In this document: positions 24,135 through 34,200 of the stretch, one piece after another
Numbering within the stretch: the stretch's first letter is position 1
Layout of the letters: each line of letters begins with the position of its first letter
Origin: Lichenicola sp965198575
GTDB taxonomy: Bacteria > Pseudomonadota > Alphaproteobacteria > Acetobacterales > Acetobacteraceae
Length of the DNA stretch: 64,000 bases
Reading direction: 5' to 3'
Assembly (NCBI RefSeq): GCF_965198575.1
Contig: NZ_OZ240671.1
Span: 930,001 to 994,000 of the forward strand
Position numbers and translations under genes: made by a program
The notes under the pieces: generated by a model
What the model was told of the DNA's origin: nothing
The model's database searches: none
Seen by the model: the letters and a program-made list of their open reading frames with translations, nothing else

Positions 24135-24929
24135 CTACTCCCCGCCCGGGTCGGTGCGGCCATGCGCCGGGTGCCACTGCATGTGCTGGCCGCCATCGAG
24201 CGCCAGCATCTGGCCGGTGACCGACGGCAGGCAGAGCAGTGACAACGCCGCCCGCGCGACCTCGCCCGGACTGGTGCCGCGACCGAGCGGCACGCTCTCG
24301 CACTGGGCCTGGAACTGCGCCTGGCTCTGCCGCGCACTGGGCAGCGCCGGGCCCGGGCCGATCGCGTTGACGCGGATCCGGCGCGGCGCCAGGGCCAGCG
24401 CCATCGACTGGGTCAGCGCCCACAGCCCCGCCTTGGACAGGCTGTACGACACGAAATGCGGCGTCAGCGACCAGACCCGCTGGTCGAGCATGTTCAGCAC
24501 CATGCCCTCGGCGTCGTCGGGCAGGCGGCGGGCGAACTCCTGCATCAGGCGGAACGGGGCGCGCAGGTTGGGCTCCATGTGGCGGTCCCAGGAGGCGCGG
24601 TCGGCGTCGTCCCACTCGTCGCGCTCGAAGCTGCTGGCGTTGTTGACCAGGACGCCGAGCGGCCCGATCGCCGCCTCGGCGCGCCCGACCAGCGCCGCCA
24701 CCTGGTCCTCGCGCGCCAGGTCGGCATCCACCAGCACCGCGGCGATGCCCAACGCCTGCAGCGTGTCCAGTGTCGCGCGGGTGTCGTCGTTGGCCTGGCG
24801 GGCGTGGATCGCCACCGCGAAACCGGCTTCCCCCAGGGCGAGCGCGATCGCCCGGCCAAGGCGCGCACCGCCGCCGGTCACCAGCGCCGCACGCGGGATC
24901 GCACGGGGGATCGGCCAGATGACGCTCAT
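24135..24929 (-). CDS. SDR oxidoreductase, FolM/pteridine reductase-like
   Basis: 264-residue short-chain dehydrogenase. The cofactor motif is TGGGARLGRAIA; the ARLGRA form, with Arg instead of the usual Gly-Ile, and NNASSFERDEW are typical of pteridine reductase and FolM (dihydromonapterin reductase). The catalytic SYSLSKAG supplies Tyr and Lys. Location directly before folB supports a role in reducing dihydropteridine or dihydrofolate. Substrate remains inferred. The ATG at 24929 opens the unit, 23 bases after recR's stop side. Confidence 0.88.
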   Translation of the reverse strand: MSVIWPIPRAIPRAALVTGGGARLGRAIALALGEAGFAVAIHARQANDDTRATLDTLQALGIAAVLVDADLAREDQVAALVGRAEAAIGPLGVLVNNASSFERDEWDDADRASWDRHMEPNLRAPFRLMQEFARRLPDDAEGMVLNMLDQRVWSLTPHFVSYSLSKAGLWALTQSMALALAPRRIRVNAIGPGPALPSARQSQAQFQAQCESVPLGRGTSPGEVARAALSLLCLPSVTGQMLALDGGQHMQWHPAHGRTDPGGE

Positions 24930-24952
24930 GGCAACCGCTCCATCCTGCCCGC

Positions 24953-25543
24953 CTACGCCCGGCGCGCCATCAGGGCCGCCGCCAGGGTGCCGTCATCCAG
25001 CACGTCCAGCGCGCCACCCATCGGCACGCCCTGCGCCACCCGGGTGACGGCGACCCCGAACGGCACCAGCCGCTCGGCGAGCCAGTGAGTGGTGGTCGCA
25101 CCCTCGACCGTCGCACCGAGTGCCAGGATCACCTCGCGCACGCCACCGGCCTCGATCCGGGCCAGCAGCGGTGCCGTGCTGAGATCCTCCGGCCCGGTGC
25201 CGCCGAGCGCCGACAATGTGCCGCCGAGCACATGATAGACCCCGCGATGCACGGCGGCCCGTTCCAGCGCCCACAGATCGCCGACGCCCTCGACGACGCA
25301 CACGATCGAGCGGTCGCGATGGCTGTCGTCGCAGATCGCGCACGGGTCGCGGCTGTCGAGGTTGCCGCACAGGCTGCAGGTGCGCACAGCGTTCGCCGCC
25401 TGCTCCATGGCGTTGGCGAGCGGCAGCAGGCGGGTGCGCGGCTGGCGCAGCAGGGTCAACGCCGCACGCCGGGCACTCCGCGGGCCGAGGCCGGGCAGCC
25501 GCGCCAGCAGGTCGATCAGCCGCTCGATCTCTGGACCACCCAT
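24953..25543 (-). CDS. recR: Recombination mediator RecR
   Basis: 196-residue DNA-binding protein that works with RecF and RecO to load RecA at gaps. It shows the helix-hairpin-helix region (LARLPGLGPRSARRAAL), the zinc motif CSLCGN...DPCAIC (about residues 56-70), and a Toprim domain (IVCVVEGVGDLWALER; LGGTLSALGG). The gene follows ybaB by 8 bases. The order dnaX-ybaB-recR is conserved across bacteria. Confidence 0.97.
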   Translation of the reverse strand: MGGPEIERLIDLLARLPGLGPRSARRAALTLLRQPRTRLLPLANAMEQAANAVRTCSLCGNLDSRDPCAICDDSHRDRSIVCVVEGVGDLWALERAAVHRGVYHVLGGTLSALGGTGPEDLSTAPLLARIEAGGVREVILALGATVEGATTTHWLAERLVPFGVAVTRVAQGVPMGGALDVLDDGTLAAALMARRA

Positions 25544-25551
25544 CGATCAGG

Positions 25552-25875
25552 TCAGAACGGCAGCTTCATGCCGGCGGGCAGGTTGAGGCCGCCGGTCACC
25601 TTCTGCATCTCCTCCGAGGTGCGCGCCTCAAGGTGACGGCGGGCTTCGGCGTGGGCGGCGACGATCAGGTCCTCGAGCATCTCCATCTCGGACGGGTCGG
25701 CGAGCTTGGGGTCGATGCGGATGCGCTTCAGGTCGCCCTTGCCGCTCAGCATCACGGTGACCATGCCGGCGCCGGCGCTGCCCTCGATCTCGAGATTGGC
25801 CAGGCCCGCCTGCATCTCCTCCATCTTGGACTGCATCTGCGAGGCCTGCTTCATCAGGCCGGCGAGGTTCTTCAT
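25552..25875 (-). CDS. YbaB/EbfC nucleoid-associated protein
   Basis: 107-residue dimeric DNA-binding protein. Typical MKNLAGLMKQASQMQSKMEE start, coiled N-terminal helix, GMVTVMLSGKGDLKRIRIDP central strand region and MEMLEDLIVAAHAEARR helix. It lies between dnaX (43 bases upstream) and recR (8 bases downstream) on one strand, the standard arrangement. Confidence 0.95.
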   Translation of the reverse strand: MKNLAGLMKQASQMQSKMEEMQAGLANLEIEGSAGAGMVTVMLSGKGDLKRIRIDPKLADPSEMEMLEDLIVAAHAEARRHLEARTSEEMQKVTGGLNLPAGMKLPF

Positions 25876-25918
25876 GGCGATCGGTCCTTTGTCGTTCCAG
25901 GGGGCGAGGTGCGGTGGA

Positions 25919-27913
25919 TCATGGATCGGGCAGCCCGACCTCGTTGTCGAGATCGTCGAGGCCGACCGGCTCGGAGTCGAGCGGGGCGAACTCCATGTCG
26001 GGTGCGGCGGGTTCGTTCAGCATCTGATCTGTGACGATCGGCTCCGGCGGCAAGCCATACGCGTCGAGGCTCGCGTCATTCACCGCACCCAGCCGCGCGC
26101 CCGGGAAGGCGGCCATGATCGCCTGCACCAGCGGATGCTCGGCAGCGGTGCGGCTACGATCGACGTCGAGCGCGTCCGCCTGCTCGGCCAGCGTCGGCTC
26201 GCCACCCTCTCGGGCGAGCACGATGGTCCAGCGAGTGCCGGTGGCAGCACTCAGCAACGCGGCCAGGCGTTGCGACAGATCCTTCGGCGTCTGCGGCTGC
26301 AGCCGGAGCTCGATCACCGGCGGCGCGAAGCGGACCAGGTGCGCGCAGTGCCGCAACTGACCGTGCAGGATCGGCTCCCGCTGGCCGGCGATGAACGCCA
26401 CCACCTCGCGCCAGCTCCGCAGCGATGGCGGCGGCGGCGGCTCGACCCGGGGCGGCGCCTCGATCGCGGGAGCTGCCGCCACAGGGTCCGGCTCGGCATC
26501 CGGCATCGGCCGGCGCTCCGCGGACGTGGCGCGTCCGCCGCCGGATACCGCCCGCAGTTCCATCGTCGGCCCCCCTGCGGCAGATGCGGATGATGCGGGG
26601 GCCGCCTGTGCCACAGGCTGCGACCGACCCGGATCGGCCTGCAGCTGGCGCACGAGATCACCCGGCGGCGGCAGGTCGGCGACATAGCACAACCGGATCA
26701 GCACCATCTCGGCGGCCTCGCGGCGGTCCGGCGCGGTCTCGATCTCGGCGACACCCTTCAGCAGCATCTGCCAGGCCCGGCCCAGCACCGGCACGCCCAG
26801 CGCGTCCGCCAGGGCGGCACCGCGCACCCGCTCGCTCTCCGGCAGCTCACCGCTGTCGCGCAGGGCCGGGATCGCCTTGAGGCGCGAGACGGTGTGGATC
26901 AGTTCGAGCAGGTCGGCCAGCATCAGCCCGAGATCGGCGCCGCGCATGTGCGCCTGGTCGGTGATTGCCAGCGCCGCCGCGGGCTCTCCGGCCATGACCG
27001 CGTCGAGCAGGTCGAACACCAGCCCGCGATCCGCGAGCCCGAGCATGTCGGCAACCCGGTCGGCGCGGATCGTCGCATCGCCGGCCTCGGAATCCCCACC
27101 CTGGGCGATCGCCTGGTCCAGCAGCGACAGCCCGTCACGCACCGAGCCGTCGGCGGCGCGGGCGATCAGGGCGAGCGCGTCCTCGGTAATCGCGGCACCC
27201 TCGCGCCCGGCGATGCGGCCGAAATGCGCGGCCAGCTCGGATTGCGACACCCGCCGCAGATCGAAGCGCTGGCAGCGCGACAGCACCGTCACCGGCACCT
27301 TGCGCAGCTCGGTGGTGGCGAAGATGAAGGTGACCTGCGCGGGCGGCTCCTCCAGCGTCTTCAGCAACGCGTTGAAGGCGTTGCGCGAGAGCATGTGCAC
27401 CTCGTCGACGATGAACACCTTCATCCGCGCCTGCATCGGCCGGAACCGGGTCGCCTCGATGATCTCGCGCACGTCGTCGATGCCGGTGCGGGACGCGGCA
27501 TCCATCTCCAGCACGTCGGGGTGGCGGTCGGCGAGGATGGCGGTGCAGTTCGCGCATACGCCGCAGGGCTCCGCGGTGGGGCCGCCCTGCCCGTCCGGCC
27601 CGATGCAGTTCAGCGCGCGGGCGATGATGCGGGCGGTGGTGGTCTTGCCGACGCCGCGCACGCCGGTGAGCATGAAGGCGTGCGCCACCCGACCGACCAC
27701 GAAGGCCCGGCGCAGGATGCGGACCATCGCCTCCTGGCCGATCAGATCATCGAAGGTGGTCGGACGGTATTTGCGGGCGAGGACACGATACGGCGTGGCA
27801 GCGGCAGCGGGTGCTGCGGCAGGGCGAGCCGCCGGTGCATCGCCGAACAGACCCGGCCCCTCGGGCAGCGGCGGCTGATCGTCGTCGATGATGTCGTCTT
27901 CGGGATCGTGCAT
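25919..27913 (-). CDS. dnaX: DNA polymerase III subunits gamma/tau
   Basis: 664-residue clamp-loader ATPase. The P-loop GVRGVGKTTTAR is at about residues 84-95. Zinc cysteines are Cys103, Cys117, Cys120 and Cys123 (CGVCANC). Walker B-like VFIVDEVHMLS, sensor FATTELRKVP and SRCQRFDLRR follow. A long Pro/Ala-rich linker (about residues 430-510) and the tau C-terminal region follow. The N-terminal 40 residues before YRVLARKYRP are acidic/Pro-Ala-rich. The ATG at 27913 lies only 8 bases from the SRP RNA end and lacks a clear Shine-Dalgarno. No obvious A-rich slippery site was noticed. Confidence 0.95.
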   Translation of the reverse strand: MHDPEDDIIDDDQPPLPEGPGLFGDAPAARPAAAPAAAATPYRVLARKYRPTTFDDLIGQEAMVRILRRAFVVGRVAHAFMLTGVRGVGKTTTARIIARALNCIGPDGQGGPTAEPCGVCANCTAILADRHPDVLEMDAASRTGIDDVREIIEATRFRPMQARMKVFIVDEVHMLSRNAFNALLKTLEEPPAQVTFIFATTELRKVPVTVLSRCQRFDLRRVSQSELAAHFGRIAGREGAAITEDALALIARAADGSVRDGLSLLDQAIAQGGDSEAGDATIRADRVADMLGLADRGLVFDLLDAVMAGEPAAALAITDQAHMRGADLGLMLADLLELIHTVSRLKAIPALRDSGELPESERVRGAALADALGVPVLGRAWQMLLKGVAEIETAPDRREAAEMVLIRLCYVADLPPPGDLVRQLQADPGRSQPVAQAAPASSASAAGGPTMELRAVSGGGRATSAERRPMPDAEPDPVAAAPAIEAPPRVEPPPPPSLRSWREVVAFIAGQREPILHGQLRHCAHLVRFAPPVIELRLQPQTPKDLSQRLAALLSAATGTRWTIVLAREGGEPTLAEQADALDVDRSRTAAEHPLVQAIMAAFPGARLGAVNDASLDAYGLPPEPIVTDQMLNEPAAPDMEFAPLDSEPVGLDDLDNEVGLPDP

Positions 27914-27920
27914 CAGAGAG

Positions 27921-28020
27921 GTGGGAGGCCGAACGAACGACCCGAGCGGAAACTCACTGCGGCTGCTTCCTTCCGGACCTGACCGGGTTGGCAAGACGCC
28001 CGTCCGCTGCCGACCTCCCG
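27921..28020 (-). ncRNA. ffs: Signal recognition particle RNA, small (4.5S) type
   Basis: The minus strand contains GGTCAGGTCCGGAAGGAAGC, the universally conserved domain IV tetraloop and symmetric-loop core of bacterial SRP RNA (27962-27981). Flanks pair into a long hairpin: the 5' side GGGAGGTCGG (28010-28019) faces CCGAAC/GGCCTCCC near 27923-27934. Length is about 100 nt. Location between nudC and dnaX, reading toward dnaX, is classic. The exact ends are estimated from pairing. Confidence 0.92.
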
Positions 28021-28100
28021 GTGTGACCTTAACACGGCCTCCCCCATGCGCGACAAGAGGCCATGGCCGTGCCTCATGCGCGGGCTCGCCCGGAGGCAGC

Positions 28101-29039
28101 ATGGCAGGTGACAGGCTCTCGCCCATCGTGAATTTCTTCGCCGGCAGCCGGATCGACCGGGCGGCGAACTCGCGTGCGGACGATGCGGCAATGCAGGCCC
28201 ACCTCGACCACCCGAACCGGCGCCTGGTGGCAGTCTGGCGCGGCCGGCACCTGATGGCGCGGCTGGGCCCGGACCGGATGAGCGTCGTCATGACCACGCC
28301 GGACGCACTCGGTCTCGATCCGGACTGGATGGACCGGTTGCCCTGGACCTTCCTCGGACTCGACGAGGCCGGCCCGCTGCTGGCCGTCGATCTCGGGGCA
28401 CTCGACGATCCGCCGATCCCGGCCGCCACCGGCGACGCCTGGAGCTTCGAGGAGCTGCGACCGCTGGCACCGCTCCTGCCGGAGGGCGAGGCCGCGTTGC
28501 TGGCGCAGGCCCGCGGCATGCTGCATTGGCGCGCGACGCACCGCTTCTGCGGCGTCTGCGGCCGGCCGAACCTGCCCGAACAGGGCGGGCACCGGCTGGT
28601 CTGCGCCGAGGGCCACCAGCATTTCCCGCGCACCGACCCGGTGGTGATCATGCTGGTGACGCACGGCGAGCATGCACTGCTGGCCCGTGGCGTCCGCTTC
28701 CCGCCGAACTCGCGGGTGCTGTCGGCGCTGGCCGGGTTCCTGGAACCCGGCGAGAGTGCCGAGGAGGCGGTGGCGCGCGAGGTGTTCGAGGAGGTCGGCG
28801 TGCGGGTGCGCGACGTGCGCTATCATTCGAGCCAACCCTGGCCGTTCCCGGGCTCGCTGATGCTGGGCTTCCACGCCGAAGCTTTGGATCGCGCGCTTAC
28901 CATCGATCCGCACGAGATCGTCGAGGCGCGCTGGGTCACCCGCGCCGAGGTGCGCGACCATGCGGCACAGGGCTTCGACGTGCCCGGTCCTACCGCAATC
29001 GCCAGCCAGCTGGTGCAGAGCTGGCTGGACGAGGGGTGA
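28101..29039 (+). CDS. nudC: NAD+ diphosphatase NudC
   Basis: 312-residue Nudix hydrolase that splits NADH to NMNH and AMP and can remove NAD caps from RNA. The Nudix box GFLEPGESAEEAVAREVFEEVGV spans residues 212-234 (shown only in outline: G, E, REVFEE, G), with SQPWPFPGS (244-252) as the NudC marker. The zinc ribbon keeps Cys150, Cys153 and Cys168, but the fourth position reads CAEGHQHFPR, so His172 or His174 must stand in for cysteine. The ATG at 28101 follows CGGAGGC. Divergent from the SRP RNA and dnaX. Confidence 0.93.
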   Translation: MAGDRLSPIVNFFAGSRIDRAANSRADDAAMQAHLDHPNRRLVAVWRGRHLMARLGPDRMSVVMTTPDALGLDPDWMDRLPWTFLGLDEAGPLLAVDLGALDDPPIPAATGDAWSFEELRPLAPLLPEGEAALLAQARGMLHWRATHRFCGVCGRPNLPEQGGHRLVCAEGHQHFPRTDPVVIMLVTHGEHALLARGVRFPPNSRVLSALAGFLEPGESAEEAVAREVFEEVGVRVRDVRYHSSQPWPFPGSLMLGFHAEALDRALTIDPHEIVEARWVTRAEVRDHAAQGFDVPGPTAIASQLVQSWLDEG

Positions 29040-29090
29040 AGCCCGGATCACTTGATGAAGCACGGGTCACTCGATGACGCGCGGGTCACC

Positions 29091-29717
29091 TCAAGCGGGG
29101 GAGGTTTCGGCCTCCATGCCGACATGGGACGGCGCATTCGTCGGCCACGCGCGCAGCGCAAAGGTGGCGACGTCGCGCAATGCCGCCCTGCTGGCGCCTG
29201 ACGCCGCCATGACGGCCATCCCGTGGACGACGGCCATCAGGTAGCGTGCAAGCGATGCGGGATCTGCGTCGATGGTCAATTCTCCCTCGGCCCGCGCCCG
29301 CTCGAACCGGGATTGCAGCGCCTCCTGGGTCTCCTGGCGGGCGTCCGCCAACAGCTGCCGAACGGAGGAATGTTCGTCCGAGCAGAGCACCGCACCCAGG
29401 GTGATCAGGCAGCCTGGCGGGTTGGCGTCATCGGTCTGCTGGTCCGCCGCACCATACAGCAGCCGTTCCGCCACGCTGCGTGCGCTGGTCTGGGCACAGA
29501 TCGAGGCGCCGAACACCGGGCACTGCTCCCGGTAGCGCTCGAGCGCCTTCTGGAAGAGCTCCTCCTTGCTGCCGAACGCCGCATACAGGCTGGGCCGCTG
29601 GATGCCCATCGCGTTGGTCAGGTCGGTGAGCGACGCGCCCTCGAAACCCTGCCGCCGGAACACGTCGAGAGCGGCCGCGAGCGCTGCGTCAGGATCGAAC
29701 TGCTTGTGCCGTCCCAC
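29091..29717 (-). CDS. TetR/AcrR family transcriptional regulator
   Basis: 208-residue repressor. The N-terminal HTH is GRHKQFDPDAALAAALDVFR, then GFEGASLTDLTNAMGIQRPSLYAAFGSKEEL. The C-terminal ligand domain has FGASICAQTSARSVAERLLYG and GCLITLGAVLCSDEH, a pattern common in YcdC/AcrR-like efflux regulators. The GTG at 29717 has AAGGAAA upstream. It is divergent from an RND efflux operon and very probably represses it; the dyad in the 163-base gap is the likely operator. Confidence 0.92.
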   Translation of the reverse strand: MGRHKQFDPDAALAAALDVFRRQGFEGASLTDLTNAMGIQRPSLYAAFGSKEELFQKALERYREQCPVFGASICAQTSARSVAERLLYGAADQQTDDANPPGCLITLGAVLCSDEHSSVRQLLADARQETQEALQSRFERARAEGELTIDADPASLARYLMAVVHGMAVMAASGASRAALRDVATFALRAWPTNAPSHVGMEAETSPA

Positions 29718-29817
29718 CGGCGGTTTCCTTTCGTGGCCCGGCGGTATCTGCCGGCGGTCAGCCGGGCTGCACCGGTGTGACAGGGATACGACACTTGACT
29801 CCGCCCGTCCAGTTTTG

Positions 29818-29849
29818 ATACCGAGCGATACAGTATCACTTTCTGGTAT
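29818..29849. promoter_or_regulatory. Candidate TetR operator between the repressor and the RND operon
   Basis: GATACAGTATC (29827-29837) is a perfect 11-base dyad. Outer half-sites ATACC (29818-29822) and GGTAT (29845-29849) surround it. It lies 32-63 bases before the membrane-fusion protein start, overlapping the likely promoter (TTGACT at 29795-29800). Inferred from symmetry and location. Confidence 0.5.
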
Positions 29850-29880
29850 GGATGCCGGGTGATGCCGAGGTCGGAATGGA

Positions 29881-31125
29881 ATGAACGAAATCGAAACGGT
29901 CGGAAATGCCAACCACGGTGAGAGCGGTTCCGAAGCGGGCCGCCCGAGCCGTGGCAGGCGCGTGCTGTTCGGCACCAGTGGTCTGGCAATGCTGTTCGCG
30001 GGCATCGGGTTTCTCGCACTCGATAGTGTGAGACACCCGAGCCATGCGGTGCCGGCGGCGCCTCCGCCGCCCAGCGTGATGGTCAGCGAGCCGATGCGGC
30101 AGGACGTGTCGCAGGAGGTCAACCTGCTCGGGCAGTTCTCGGCTGTCGATCGGGTGGAGCTGCGCGCCCAGGTCGGTGGCACGCTGTCCGAGATCCACTT
30201 CAAGGACGGGCAGATCGTCCACAAGGGCGACCTGCTGTTCGTCATCGATCCGCGGCCATACCAGATCAAGCTCGCCAGCGCCGTCGCCTCGGTGCAGACC
30301 GCGCAGGCGCGTCTCGACCTGGCCAACTCCGAGTTCTGGCGCGCCCAGCAGCTCAAGCACACCGATTTCGGCACCGCCGAGAACGTCGACCAGCGCTCCA
30401 ACGACGTCCGGGCGGCGACCGCTGCACTGGCGACCGGCGAGCAGGCGGTGCGCGATGCCCAGCTTGATCTCGACTACTCCCGCGTCACCGCGCCGTTCGA
30501 CGGCCGCATCGACGACCACCAGATCTCGGTCGGCAGCCTGGTCAGCGGCAGCCGCGCCGGCGCCAACACCACCACGCTGCTCGCGACGGTCGTGTCGCTC
30601 GATCCGATCCATCTCGATTTCGACATGAGCGAGAACGATTTCCTGGCCTTCCAGCGCGCCCATGCTCCGGGCGAGCTCGGCGAGACCGTGCGCTTCCGGC
30701 TCGGCGACGAGACCCGCACGACCCATACCGGCACCGTCGACTTCATCGACAACACGCTCGATCGCAGCAGCGGCACCATCCATGCCCGCGCGATCGTGCC
30801 GAACCATGACCTGTTCCTGGTCCCTGGCGAGTTCGCGCGGCTGGTGATCGATATCGGCCACCCGACGTCGTCGCTGCTGGTGCCGGACCAGTCGGTGATG
30901 CTCGACCAGTCGCAATCGATCGTGCTCACCGTGGCACCGAACGGCACCGTGATCCCGAAGCCGGTCGAGGTCGGAGCGCTGTTCAAGGGCTTGCGCGTCG
31001 TGCAGAGCGGCCTCGCCCCCACCGACCGGGTGATCATCGACGGGCTGATGCATGCGATGCCCGGCACCAAGGTCACGCCGACCGCGAGTGCCATCCACCT
31101 GGCTGCCGACAACAATCGCGACTGA
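29881..31125 (+). CDS. RND efflux periplasmic adaptor (membrane fusion protein)
   Basis: 414-residue HlyD/MexE-type adaptor that links an RND pump to an outer-membrane channel. One N-terminal membrane anchor (VLFGTSGLAMLFAGIGFLAL). The lipoyl/barrel-sandwich halves are VELRAQVGGTLSEIHFKDGQIVHKGDLLFVIDP and LDLDYSRVTAPFDGRIDDHQISVG, around a short coiled-coil hairpin (residues about 120-190). The beta-barrel and membrane-proximal domains follow. It has no lipobox. The first gene of a two-gene operon with the permease 107 bases on. Confidence 0.95.
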   Translation: MNEIETVGNANHGESGSEAGRPSRGRRVLFGTSGLAMLFAGIGFLALDSVRHPSHAVPAAPPPPSVMVSEPMRQDVSQEVNLLGQFSAVDRVELRAQVGGTLSEIHFKDGQIVHKGDLLFVIDPRPYQIKLASAVASVQTAQARLDLANSEFWRAQQLKHTDFGTAENVDQRSNDVRAATAALATGEQAVRDAQLDLDYSRVTAPFDGRIDDHQISVGSLVSGSRAGANTTTLLATVVSLDPIHLDFDMSENDFLAFQRAHAPGELGETVRFRLGDETRTTHTGTVDFIDNTLDRSSGTIHARAIVPNHDLFLVPGEFARLVIDIGHPTSSLLVPDQSVMLDQSQSIVLTVAPNGTVIPKPVEVGALFKGLRVVQSGLAPTDRVIIDGLMHAMPGTKVTPTASAIHLAADNNRD

Positions 31126-31232
31126 TCCCGATCCCGCTTGATCCGGGGCCGCCTCGATCCAGACTCGCCTTGATCCCGACCCGCCTCGATCCAGACCCGC
31201 CTTGATCCAAAGCGGAACCGAAGGGCACGACC
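31126..31232 (+). repeat. 16/32-nt periodic repeats between the two efflux genes
   Basis: GATCC recurs exactly every 16 bases at 31140, 31156, 31172, 31188 and 31204, alternating between CTTGATCC and CTCGATCC contexts, so the larger unit is 32 bases (CTTGATCC at 31137, 31169 and 31201). It occupies most of the intergenic spacer. There is no coding potential. Confidence 0.75.
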
Positions 31233-34200
31233 ATGCGCCTCACCCACCTCTTCATCGACCGGCCGATTCTGGCCACCGTGTTCAGCGCGTTCGTCACGCT
31301 GATCGGGCTCGGCGCGCTGTTCACCCTGCCGGTGGCACAGTATCCAGAGATCGTTCCGCCGACGGTGCAGGTCACCACCTCCTATCCGGGCGCCTCCGCC
31401 GAGACCGTCAGCAAGACGGTGGCGACGCCGCTCGAGCAGGAAATCAACGGCGTCGAGAACATGCTCTACATGAGCAGCCAGTCGACGGGTGACGGCAAGC
31501 TCACCATCACGGTGACGTTCAAGATCGGCACCGACCTCAACGTCGCCCAGATGCTGACCCAGAACCGGGTCGAGGATGCGCAGCCGCGGCTGCCCGACGA
31601 CGTGCAGCGGCTCGGCGTGCAGGTTCGGAAATCGACGCCGAACATCCTGCTCGCGGTGCATCTGATGTCGCCCGACGGCTCGCGCGACGACCTGTACCTG
31701 TCGAACTACGCGACGCTGCACGTGAAGGACATGCTGGCCCGCCTGCCCGGCGTCGGTGACGTGCAGCTGTTCGGATCACGCGACTACGCGATGCGGATCT
31801 GGCTCGATCCCGACCGTATCGCCGCCTACCACCTGAATGCCGACGAGGTGCTGGCGGCGTTGCGGGCGCAGAACGTGCAGGTCTCGGCCGGCATCCTGAA
31901 CCAGCCGCCGGTGCCGTCGCACGAGGCCTACCAGCTCAACGTGCAGACGCTCGGCCGGCTCTCGACGCCCGAGCAGTTCGATGACGTGGTCATCAAGAAC
32001 GACGGCGCCGGACGGGTGACCAGGCTGCGCGATGTCGGCCGTGCGGTGATCGGTGCGGCGGATTACGGCGCCACCGCGTACGAGGATCGCGGACCCGGCC
32101 TGCCGCTGCTGATCTTCTCGCAGCCGGGCGCCAACTCGCTGGCGGTCGAGCACGAGGTCCTGTCGACGATGAAGGACCTCTCGAAGGACTTCCCGCCCGG
32201 GCTCGATTACCGGATCATCTACGACCCGACGATCTTCGTCGCCAAGTCGGTGCACGAGGTCATCGTGACGATCATCGTCGCGATCCTGCTCGTGGTCGGC
32301 GTGGTCATCCTGTTCCTGCAGACCTGGCGCGCCTCGCTGATCCCGGTGATCGCGATCCCGGTCTCGCTGATCGGCACCTTCACGATCCTGGCCGCGGTCG
32401 GCATCTCGCTCAACAACCTGTCGCTGTTCGGGCTGGTGCTGGCGGTCGGCATCGTCGTCGATGACGCGATCGTCGTGGTGGAGAATGTCGAGCGCAACAT
32501 CCGCCTCGGCATGGCGCCCAGGGAGGCGGCACACCGAACCATGGACGAGGTCGGCGGCGCACTGATCGCGATCGCACTCACACTTTGCGCGGTGTTCGTG
32601 CCGACGGCGTTCCTGTCCGGGATCAGCGGCGAGTTCTTCCGCCAGTTCGCGGTGACGATCTCGGCCTCGACGGTGATCTCCTGCCTGGTCTCGCTGACAC
32701 TGAGCCCGGCCCTTTGCGCGCTGCTGTTCAAGCCGCACGAGGAGATGCATCACGGCCGCCGCTCGCTGCCGGCACGCGCCATCGGCGGGTTCTTCGGGCT
32801 GTTCAACGCCGGCTTCGAGCGGATGTCGAACCTGTACGGGCGGGTGACGCGCCGGCTCGTCCACCTGCTCGGCGTGGTGATTGCCGTGTATGTGCTGCTG
32901 ATCGTGGTCGCGGGCATCCAGTTCTCGCGCACACCGACCGGGTTCATTCCCGAGCAGGACCAGGGCTACCTGATCACGGTCCTGCAGCTGCCACCCGGTG
33001 CCACGCTCGACAGGACCGAGGCGGTCGTCAAGCAGGCCATCGACATCATCATGACGACCAAGGGTGTCGAGCACGTCGCCCCGTTTGCCGGGCTGGATGC
33101 CACCACCTTCACCGTCGCCTCGAACGCCGGCACGATCTTCTCCGGGCTGCCGTCGCTGTACAGCCACCACATCGACGGCGTGACGTCGATGACGGTGCTG
33201 GCGGATCTGCGTCGCAGGCTGTCGGTGATCCAGGGCGCCTTCGTGCTGACCATTCCGCCGCCGCCGGTTCAGGGCCTCGGCAGTGCCGGCGGCTTCAAGA
33301 TGATGCTGCAGGACCGCGCCGGCCTCGGCTCCGACGCGCTGGCCGCCGCCGCCAACACTCTCGTCGCAGCGGCCAATCGCGATCCGGATTTCGCCGGCGT
33401 GTTCACCCTGTTCAGCACCCGCACGCCGTCGGTGTTTGCCGATATCGACCGCGAGAAGGCCGAGAAGCTGGGGCTGACGCCGAACGACATATTCGATGCG
33501 ATGCAGGTCTATCTCGGCTCGCAATACGTCAACGACTTCAACTATCTCGGGCGCACCTACGAGGTCATCGCGCAAGCCGACGGCGCGTTCCGCCGCGACG
33601 TCAGCGACATCACCCGGCTGAAGGCGCGCAACTCGTCGGGCGAGATGGTGCCGCTCGGGTCGGTGGCGCGCATCAGCCGTCGCACCGATGCCTACCGGGT
33701 GCCGCGCTACGACCTGTTCCCGGCCGCGGAGATCATGGGCGAGGCAGCTCCGGGGATCGCCACCGGAACCGCACTCGCGCGGATGGAGCAGCTCGCCCAC
33801 CAGGTGCTGCCGCGCGGCGTCGGCTTCGAATGGACCGACCTCGCCTACCAGCAGCAGCAGAAGGGCACGCCGACGCTGCTGGTGTTCGCAGCCGCCGCGT
33901 TGTTCGTGTTCCTCGTGCTGGCGGCGCTCTACGAGAGTTGGCGGCTGCCGCTCGCGGTCATCCTGATCGTGCCGATGTGCCTGCTGGCCTCGGTCACCGG
34001 GCTCTCGTTGCGCGGCATGCCGATCGACATCCTGGCGCAGATCGGTTTCGTGGTGCTCGTCGGACTGGCCGCAAAGAACGCGATCCTGATCGTCGAATTC
34101 GCCAAGCAGGAGGAAGAAGCCGGCTCGCCGCCCGACCGTGCCGCGATCCACGCCGCACGCACCCGCCTGCGCCCGATCCTGATGACGTCGCTCGCCTTCA

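Noticed and set aside
29091..30401. A 436-residue TetR fusion
   Set aside because: The first 228 residues lie antisense to the membrane fusion gene. The GTG at 29717 with an AAGGAAA site gives a normal TetR length.
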